The notes beneath the pieces were generated by a model. The model worked only from the letters and a program-made list of their open reading frames with translations, was not told the DNA's origin and ran no database searches. Position numbers and translations under genes: made by a program. A stretch of DNA of 5,239 bases from CAZONU01 sp965370045 (GTDB lineage Bacteria > Planctomycetota > SZUA-567 > JAKLDR01), in assembly GCA_965370045.1 (NCBI GenBank), contig CBDUSI010000178.1:1-5239 (forward strand), read 5' to 3'. Each line of letters starts with the position of its first letter. The first letter of the stretch is position 1. Positions 1 to 3,700 of this stretch are shown in pieces.

Positions 1-736
1 CGCCGGCCTGGGCTGCCGTTCTTCTCGCTGTTGGATAGGCTTTGTCCCAGGCCTTCGCGTAGATGAACGCCCAACGCGTTACGTCAACCTCGTCCCGTCC
101 CGTCTCCCGCGCGATCCTGTGGTAGTCGTCCCCGTGGGCCACGCGGTTGGCGGCGTAGGTAATGCGGCGCACGATCTCCTCCGGTGGTTCTTTTTCACCA
201 CCAAGACACCAAGGCACCGAACCAGTTTTCAGTTTTCGGTCTTCAGTTTTCGGGACTCCTGAACACTGCGCACTGAGCTCTGAACACTCGTTCTCCTTGG
301 TGTCTTTGTGTCTTGGTGGTTGATAACGTCTTCGCTCGACATGGCGGCGATGTATCAAGAGTTCGCGGGCCGCGTTCTCGGCGGCGGTTTCGTCGTCGCT
401 CTTGAGCAGCGTGCACAGGCCCTTGATGGTTTCGCCTTCGGCTTCGGCGAGGCGCAGCTTCTCGGCGCGCTCGTACAGCGGGCCCCAGACCTCGGGGTGG
501 TCGATGGAGAACGTGACCAGCTCCCCGACGTTGGAACCTGTCTTCTCTGCAATGAGTTCCCAGGACACCCCCCGCGCGAACAGGCGCGCGGCGTCCACGA
601 GCACTTCCCTCGGGAACGGGGGCTCTTTCACCACGGAGGACACAGAGGACACGGAGGAGCACGGAGACCTGCTACCTTCTCCCTCGCGGGGAGCGCCTCC
701 CGGCTGACCTGGCTTGGATGTCCGCGGCCCGATCAT
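1..736 (-). CDS. Tandem helix-turn-helix protein, 3'-truncated by window edge, with repeat-encoded inserts
   Basis: Reading the minus strand from the ATG at 736-734 gives 245 codons with no stop before the left edge; an in-frame TGA lies a little upstream of the ATG, near 785-790. Residues 46-94 and 186-238 look like two copies of one HTH module: both show IA..TG (62-67; 208-213) followed at identical spacing by W (84; 230), Y (88; 234) and A (91; 237). After the first copy, residues about 92-132 form charged helices ending in AARELL, resembling phage terminase small-subunit-like or homeodomain-like HTH proteins. Residues about 24-37 (Ser/Val-rich) and 139-181 are encoded by interspersed repeats rather than by domain sequence. 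Outside these segments codons are strongly GC3-biased. The start is preceded by purine-rich AGAGAGAAGAG and by a consensus promoter. DNA binding is inferred from the fold; the target and role are unknown. GTG codons near residue 35 are an alternative start but lack a ribosome binding site. Confidence 0.72.
   Translation of the reverse strand, partial: MIGPRTSKPGQPGGAPREGEGSRSPCSSVSSVSSVVKEPPFPREVLVDAARLFARGVSWELIAEKTGSNVGELVTFSIDHPEVWGPLYERAEKLRLAEAEGETIKGLCTLLKSDDETAAENAARELLIHRRHVERRRYQPPRHKDTKENECSELSAQCSGVPKTEDRKLKTGSVPWCLGGEKEPPEEIVRRITYAANRVAHGDDYHRIARETGRDEVDVTRWAFIYAKAWDKAYPTARRTAAQAG
196..322. repeat. Interspersed palindromic repeat inside the HTH gene
   Basis: The left arm (196-214) begins CACCACCAAGACACCAAGG. 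The right arm (295-322) is its reverse complement with one extra roughly 8-bp TGTGTCTT-like unit. Between the arms lie short near-repeats: three GTTTTC-type units at about 224-252 and two copies of CTGAACACT at about 259-267 and 280-288. Read on the minus strand the element is open and spans roughly codons 139-181, joining the two HTH modules without changing frame. The composition (Thr/Lys/Ser/Cys-rich, lower GC) differs from the flanking protein. This style of repeat is familiar from metagenomic bacterial genomes, including Planctomycetota-like ones, but I cannot assign a named family. Confidence 0.75.
626..667. repeat. Interspersed repeat arm, CACGGAGGACAC type
   Basis: Starts TTTCACCACGGAGG, like the TTTCACCACCAAG start of the element at 196-322, and continues as near-tandem 8-10 bp units of ACACAGAGG / ACACGGAGG type. 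It lies inside the N-terminal part of the HTH gene, where it encodes the Ser/Val stretch at residues about 24-37. In both cases the base run just outside the arm encodes KEPP, so the two insertions have closely similar junctions. It may be a separate partial element or the left end of a composite with the fragment at 761-781; the two are not mutually complementary. Confidence 0.6.
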
Positions 737-760
737 ATCTCTTCTCTCTGGCCAACAGCC

Positions 761-781
761 CTTCTTGGCGCCTTGGCGGTT
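761..781. repeat. Repeat fragment, CTTGGCGCCTTGGCGG type
   Basis: The reverse complement starts AACCGCCAAGGCGCCAAG and matches the AACCACCAAGACAC... arm of the element at 196-322 except for A-to-G substitutions. It lies in the predicted 5' untranslated leader of the HTH gene, between promoter and start codon. The leader and N-terminus of that gene are therefore at least partly repeat-derived. Confidence 0.5.
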
Positions 782-800
782 GGATCACATGTTCAATAGT

Positions 801-829
801 ATTATACACCGAATACGCCCGAATGTCAA
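801..829 (-). promoter_or_regulatory. Consensus sigma-70 promoter of the HTH gene
   Basis: On the minus strand the -35 box is TTGACA (829-824), the spacer is exactly 17 bp and the -10 box is TATAAT (806-801): a six-for-six match to both consensus hexamers. Transcription should start near 794, giving a leader of about 58 nt before the ATG at 736. The spacer holds a direct repeat of TTCGG. The surrounding stretch at 785-860 is AT-rich, unlike the rest of the window. Confidence 0.8.
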
Positions 830-959
830 GCAGATAATACAGAATAATATGGAGAAAATGCAAGTCGCTGGGGTAGAGTTGCTTATGTGCGTGAAAAGGC
901 GGGGTTCAGGGCGAGAACCGCTGGTTGAAACAGCCGGAAGTCAGAATTCCCGGTTGTGG

Positions 960-988
960 TTGACGCCGGGGCTTCGGCGGGTTATACC
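960..988 (+). promoter_or_regulatory. Candidate sigma-70 promoter P1
   Basis: TTGACG (960-965), a 17-bp spacer and TATACC (983-988): 5/6 and 4/6 matches to consensus. CGCCG (964-968) and CGGCG (975-979) form an inverted repeat between the boxes. Transcription from here would cross the REP-like repeat and reach the HEAT gene after a leader of about 310 nt, so it may be a distal promoter or serve a small RNA. Confidence 0.45.
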
Positions 989-1022
989 ATTTGGGAGGGA
1001 ATGGGAGAAGTGGGGCGGGCAA

Positions 1023-1098
1023 TAACGGTGGGTGTCACCGGAATGCCCGCGGAATGCCCCGGAATGCCCCCGGTGGGTGTCACCGGAATGCCCCAATG
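1023..1098 (+). repeat. REP-like tandem repeat, left copy
   Basis: CGGTGGGTGTCACCGGAATG occurs at 1026-1045 and again at 1071-1090, a 45-bp period, with GGAATGCCCC at 1051-1060 and 1061-1070 between. The core GGTG-T-CACC is a short palindrome, and CGGTG...CACCG gives a 5-bp stem. An inverted copy lies at 3341-3380, identical to 1023-1045 over 23 bp. The form recalls REP elements moved by IS200-like (RAYT) transposases, but no such gene is in the window. Confidence 0.75.
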
Positions 1099-1115
1099 TA
1101 CCCACTCCATCCTCC

Positions 1116-1152
1116 GTAGCAGGGCTACTGCGGGCTCGCAACTTCGCTGCGA
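1116..1152. repeat. Two adjacent small stem-loops
   Basis: GTAGC (1116-1120) pairs with GCTAC (1124-1128) around a 3-nt loop. TCGCA (1136-1140) pairs with TGCGA (1148-1152) around a 7-nt loop. They end four bases before the -35 box at 1156. They could be part of the REP-like array, a weak terminator for transcripts from P1, or an operator; no U-run follows. Confidence 0.4.
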
Positions 1153-1155
1153 CCC

Positions 1156-1184
1156 TTGACTTCCCCGCCCGGCGGGGCCATACT
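1156..1184 (+). promoter_or_regulatory. Candidate promoter P2 of the HEAT gene with palindromic spacer
   Basis: TTGACT (1156-1161), a 17-bp spacer and CATACT (1179-1184): 5/6 and 4/6 matches. The spacer is almost filled by CCCCGCCCGGCGGGG (1163-1177), a 7-bp inverted repeat about one base. A near-identical 15-mer lies in P3 at 3395-3409. The predicted leader to the ATG at 1304 is about 113 nt. Because of its position this is the likeliest main promoter of the HEAT gene; the palindrome could be an operator. Confidence 0.5.
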
Positions 1185-1271
1185 GAAGGGGGAGCAATAG
1201 GCGGCGCCGTGGGGGGCTGCGGAAGAGAGATGTCCCCGGATTACCCCACAGGGCGTCTAAACGATTGAGGA

Positions 1272-1298
1272 CGGGGCCTAGGTCTGCCCCGCGAGGAG
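1272..1298 (+). promoter_or_regulatory. Leader hairpin and ribosome binding site of the HEAT gene
   Basis: CGGGGC (1272-1277) pairs with GCCCCG (1286-1291) around an 8-nt loop, a 6-bp GC-only stem. The Shine-Dalgarno GAGGAG (1293-1298) follows directly, five bases before the ATG at 1304. This decides the start in favour of 1304 over the upstream in-frame TTG at 1265. The hairpin sits close enough to influence ribosome access, though it leaves the Shine-Dalgarno itself unpaired. Confidence 0.55.
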
Positions 1299-1303
1299 AC
1301 GAG

Positions 1304-3343
1304 ATGCGCCGGATTCTGGTGGTCCTTCTGCTGACGCTCTTCTGCGCCGCCGCTCGTTCGGGCGAGAAGCAGGACGCGCTCCCCAGCGACGAACAGCTCC
1401 GCAAGTTGCTGCCGAAGGGCTGCAAGCTCACTCTGGCGAAGTATCGCAGCGTCTTTTCCGGCAAGTGCAAGAGCGGCTACGGCGTGGTTGATTCGCTCTT
1501 CCGCGCGCGGGCCTGGCCGGCGCTGAGGGTGATCGTTGAACACGGTCAGGACTACGGCGCCTGGATTCGGGCCGTGAGGCACTACGTTACCTACGAGCCC
1601 CGCTGGACCGCTGGCTGCCACGCGCGGGCGGTCCGCTCCTGGAGCAAGCGCAAGGTCAAGTTCAGCAGCACGCGGATGATGTTCCTGTGGGGCGAAATAA
1701 TGGACTACGTGGCCGGCCCGGACAAGCGGGCGGCCGCGGAGCTCGGCCTGGAACTCCTGAACCACGAAGGCGACGATTACTGCTCGCTGGGCTGCCAGAT
1801 ACTGGGGCCGGTCGGCGACCGTTACGCCGACAGGCGCCTTCTGGAGGTGGTGCGCAAGCGGTCCTACGAGGTCCGCGGCGAAGCCATACGGGCCCTGGCC
1901 GCGCTCAGGCGAGCGGGCCCGCTGCCCAACGTCACCGACAAGCAGCTCGTGGATATGCTCCGTCACCTTGGGGAGAAGCCCGGGAGGGTCGATAGCTACA
2001 TCGGTGGCCACCTGGCGCAAACCCTGCCCGGCCCGACGCGCGCCCCGCTGTGGCACACCTGGCTCGCGGCGCACCGCGTCAAGAAGCGGCCGTGGGGTTA
2101 CCCGCGCGGGTTTTTCGAGGATTTCAACAAGCCGCGCTGGAAGTGTTGCCAGGCGGAGCTCAAGGTGATCCGCCGCTACCTGGGGGGATCCGGCGCCGAC
2201 CTGCGCGGCTGGGCGGGCTACTACCTGGCCAAGAGGCAGGATCTGGAATCCTACCCCCGGATCGCCAGACTCCTCGGCGACCCCGACCCCGAGATACGCA
2301 GGCTGGCGGCCAACGGCATCTCCTGGCACTCCACGCCGGAGTTCGTGCCGGCCCTCAGGCCGCTGCTGCAGGACCGGAACGAAAAAGTGGTCGCGGCCGC
2401 AGCCGCCGCGCTGGGCATCTGCGGCGACCGCAGATCAGTGCGCCAGCTGATCGACCTGCTGGATCGCAAGAACCTCCACGTGGTCGCCCGCGCGGCGACG
2501 GGGCTCAAGGCCAACAAGCATCTGGTCGGACATCCCGAGATTCGCGCCAAGCTCCGGGAGTTGCTGAAGCGCAAGAAGGGAAAAGACGAATTCGATCACT
2601 GCCGGAGCGTCGCTTGGGCGCTGGTGGCCCTCTGTACCCGCGAGGACATACCCGTGCTCAAGGCCTACGCCAAGCGGGTCGATCAGCTTCACATGGTCGA
2701 GAAGGCCCTGGATCGGCTCGACCCCGAAAGGCTCCGGCGGCGCGAGCTTCAGAAACTGCGGGGGCGGGGGGAGTGGCCCCTTCTCTTCCGGGCGGAACGC
2801 GGAGACCGCAAGGCGATGTCCAGGCTCCTCGCGGGGGTCAAGCCCTGCAAGGGACCGGAGAACGTCGATCACAACCTGATGCCCTGCCTGCGGGCGATGC
2901 TCTTCGGCAACCGGGAACTGGGAGTGGCCGTGACCCGGCCGCTGCTGCACTGGGACTACAGCCACATCGGGGAGATTCCCGCCCACGTCGCGGGACGCCT
3001 CAAGGACAAGCGACTGACCATGGAACTGGTCCGCGCCATCCGCCGCTCGGACGTCTCGTTGGGAACCAGGATCTGGGCGCTGGGAGAGATAGGCGACATG
3101 CGCGCGATCCCGGCGCTGGTCGAAGTGGGCCTGGACCCGCGCTGGGTCGTCAAGGTTACCGACTCGCCAAGCGCTCTGTCCAAGCCCTGGTACCCCGGAA
3201 GCCACCGGCGGAGCACCCGACTGCTGGTGGAAGTCACCGCCGGGGCGCTGGAGAAGATCACCGGCCACGAGATACTCGAGCGCGACCCCGTCAAGCTGGC
3301 CAAGGCTTGGCGGGCGCGCCTCGCCAGGCAAGGCGACAGGTAG
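1304..3343 (+). CDS. Exported HEAT-repeat protein
   Basis: The product is 679 residues. Residues 1-19 are a Sec signal peptide (basic MRR, hydrophobic core, AARS then G); there is no lipobox, because Phe precedes Cys14. The mature protein is rich in Arg and Lys and largely helical. HEAT/PBS-lyase-like repeats are clear at about 175-203 (VRGEAIRALAAL), 316-345 (ARLLGDPDPEIRRLAANGI), 346-374 (LLQDRNEKVVAAAAAALG), 375-402 and 585-612 (TRIWALGEIGDMRAIPAL), with degenerate ones between. The tail at 645-671 (ALEKITGHEI, then DP and an AW) resembles the ends of HEAT proteins in Planctomycetota. No catalytic motif is visible; HEAT solenoids usually act as protein-binding scaffolds, so a periplasmic or surface binding role is inferred. 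Twelve Cys in the mature part, including CC at 281-282, would allow disulfides. The gene stands alone with its own promoter and ribosome binding site, flanked by inverted REP-like repeats. Large open frames on other strands here are high-GC shadows. Confidence 0.85.
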   Translation: MRRILVVLLLTLFCAAARSGEKQDALPSDEQLRKLLPKGCKLTLAKYRSVFSGKCKSGYGVVDSLFRARAWPALRVIVEHGQDYGAWIRAVRHYVTYEPRWTAGCHARAVRSWSKRKVKFSSTRMMFLWGEIMDYVAGPDKRAAAELGLELLNHEGDDYCSLGCQILGPVGDRYADRRLLEVVRKRSYEVRGEAIRALAALRRAGPLPNVTDKQLVDMLRHLGEKPGRVDSYIGGHLAQTLPGPTRAPLWHTWLAAHRVKKRPWGYPRGFFEDFNKPRWKCCQAELKVIRRYLGGSGADLRGWAGYYLAKRQDLESYPRIARLLGDPDPEIRRLAANGISWHSTPEFVPALRPLLQDRNEKVVAAAAAALGICGDRRSVRQLIDLLDRKNLHVVARAATGLKANKHLVGHPEIRAKLRELLKRKKGKDEFDHCRSVAWALVALCTREDIPVLKAYAKRVDQLHMVEKALDRLDPERLRRRELQKLRGRGEWPLLFRAERGDRKAMSRLLAGVKPCKGPENVDHNLMPCLRAMLFGNRELGVAVTRPLLHWDYSHIGEIPAHVAGRLKDKRLTMELVRAIRRSDVSLGTRIWALGEIGDMRAIPALVEVGLDPRWVVKVTDSPSALSKPWYPGSHRRSTRLLVEVTAGALEKITGHEILERDPVKLAKAWRARLARQGDR

Positions 3344-3380
3344 GGCCATTCCGGGGCCATTCCGGTGACACCCACCGTTA
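3341..3380 (-). repeat. REP-like repeat, right copy, inverted
   Basis: The reverse complement matches 1023-1045 exactly over 23 bp (3380 to 3358), then continues with CCCCGGAATG-type units like the left array. It begins at the stop codon of the HEAT gene, so the TAG (3341-3343) adjoins or overlaps the repeat. In the mRNA it would fold as CGGTG/CACCG, which could protect the 3' end or slow polymerase, but no U-run follows. Confidence 0.75.
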
Positions 3381-3390
3381 GTGCTCGGTC

Positions 3391-3419
3391 TTGACCCCGC
3401 CCAACGGGGAGGCTATGTT
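3391..3419 (+). promoter_or_regulatory. Candidate promoter P3 with palindromic element
   Basis: TTGACC (3391-3396), a 17-bp spacer and TATGTT (3414-3419): 5/6 and 4/6 matches. CCCCG (3395-3399) and CGGGG (3405-3409) form an inverted repeat starting within the -35 box. The 15-mer CCCCGCCCAACGGGG differs from that of P2 at two central bases only. The predicted transcription start near 3426 is only about two bases from the ATG at 3428, which would make the transcript almost leaderless. Confidence 0.45.
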
Positions 3420-3427
3420 ACAGTGAT

Positions 3428-3660
3428 ATGAACACGCCCGCGCCCGAGCCACCTCGATTGCGGATTGCGGATTGCGGAATGAAGGGGACGAGCGCTTGAG
3501 CGATTCCGAAATCCGAACTCCGAAATCCGAAATGGGAAAACGCTCGCGGCGGATGGTGGTCTGGACGATTGCCGTGCCGATTGTGATTCTGCTCCTGGCC
3601 CAGGCCGCCGCCAAGGCCCTTGAGAACCTTCGCCGGGATACAGTGCCGGAGGTGTTCTGA
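3428..3660 (+). pseudogene. Small single-span membrane protein gene, apparently split by a repeat
   Basis: The ATG at 3428 opens MNTPAPEPPR, then runs into the repeat at 3456-3533 and stops at 3497-3499 after 23 codons. In another frame, 3532-3660 encodes a 42-residue product: a basic start (MGKRSRR), a hydrophobic span at about 9-28 and a charged tail ending VPEVF. Joining MNTPAPEPPR to KRSRRMVVW would give a natural short inner-membrane protein of about 50 residues. Removing roughly 80 bp, close to the repeat length, restores one frame, which supports disruption by insertion. The second part alone has no Shine-Dalgarno before its ATG; a longer in-frame version would need the TTG at 3472, inside the repeat. 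Function unknown; either part might still be translated. Confidence 0.4.
3456..3533. repeat. Seven-bp-period inverted repeat element
   Basis: The left arm has three GATTGCG units in tandem (3456-3476) followed by GAAT. The right arm (3502-3533) has four units of xxTCCGA type (ATTCCGA, AATCCGA, ACTCCGA, AATCCGA) and then AAT. The reverse complement of the right arm (GATTTCGG type) pairs with the left arm with about one mismatch per unit. The centre is about 21 bp (3481-3501). It is a different family from the repeats at 196-322 and 1023-1098. It lies in the small membrane protein gene. Confidence 0.7.
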
Positions 3661-3674
3661 CCTGCCGCGGGGAT

Positions 3675-3690
3675 AGCCGGCGGCTTTGCG
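3675..3690. terminator. Weak hairpin between convergent genes
   Basis: AGCCG (3675-3679) and CGGCT (3681-3685) form a short stem in the 40-bp gap between the plus-strand small gene and the minus-strand lipoprotein gene. On the plus strand only three T follow. It is placed where a bidirectional terminator would be expected but is thermodynamically poor. Confidence 0.2.
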
Positions 3691-3700
3691 CGCTCGCGGG

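Larger units (their letters stand above)
737..1303. other. Intergenic region between divergent HTH and HEAT genes
   Basis: No supported protein-coding gene. It holds the leader and promoter of the minus-strand HTH gene (737-829), an AT-rich stretch to about 860, candidate plus-strand promoters at 960-988 and 1156-1184, a REP-like tandem repeat at 1023-1098, two stem-loops at 1116-1152 and a leader hairpin at 1272-1291. A plus-strand open frame ending at 1025 contains a possible 58-codon ATG start at 849, but it has no ribosome binding site or recognisable domain. The stretch 865-955 shows nothing I can name. Confidence 0.6.

Noticed and set aside
243..799. Several open frames on both strands over the HTH gene (e.g. 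308-799 plus, 243-662 minus)
   Set aside because: They are Arg/Pro/Ala-rich without recognisable domains; the minus frame from 736 has the promoter, codon bias and duplicated HTH modules.
780..808. Divergent plus-strand promoter TTGGAT-17-TATACA
   Set aside because: The -35 match is only 3/6 and the -10-like bases overlap the far better minus-strand TATAAT.
714..1025. Plus-strand 103-codon frame and a 58-codon version from the ATG at 849
   Set aside because: No Shine-Dalgarno, no domain, weak codon bias, and it overlaps the minus-strand promoter and the start of the HTH gene.
1023..1098. Possible CRISPR array
   Set aside because: Only two copies of the repeat, and the sequence between them is itself made of the same GGAATGCCCC units rather than unique spacers.
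1265..1303. TTG at 1265 as start of the HEAT protein
   Set aside because: It would add 13 residues before the signal peptide and lacks a ribosome binding site, whereas the ATG at 1304 has GAGGAG five bases upstream.
1241..3349. Long minus-strand open frames of 362 and 304 codons, and a plus-strand 443-codon frame, within the HEAT gene
   Set aside because: These are stop-poor frames expected from GC-rich codon usage opposite or offset to a gene with a clear start, signal peptide and repeats.
3472..3531. TTG at 3472 as start of a 62-residue protein
   Set aside because: The added N-terminus is entirely repeat-encoded and there is no Shine-Dalgarno.
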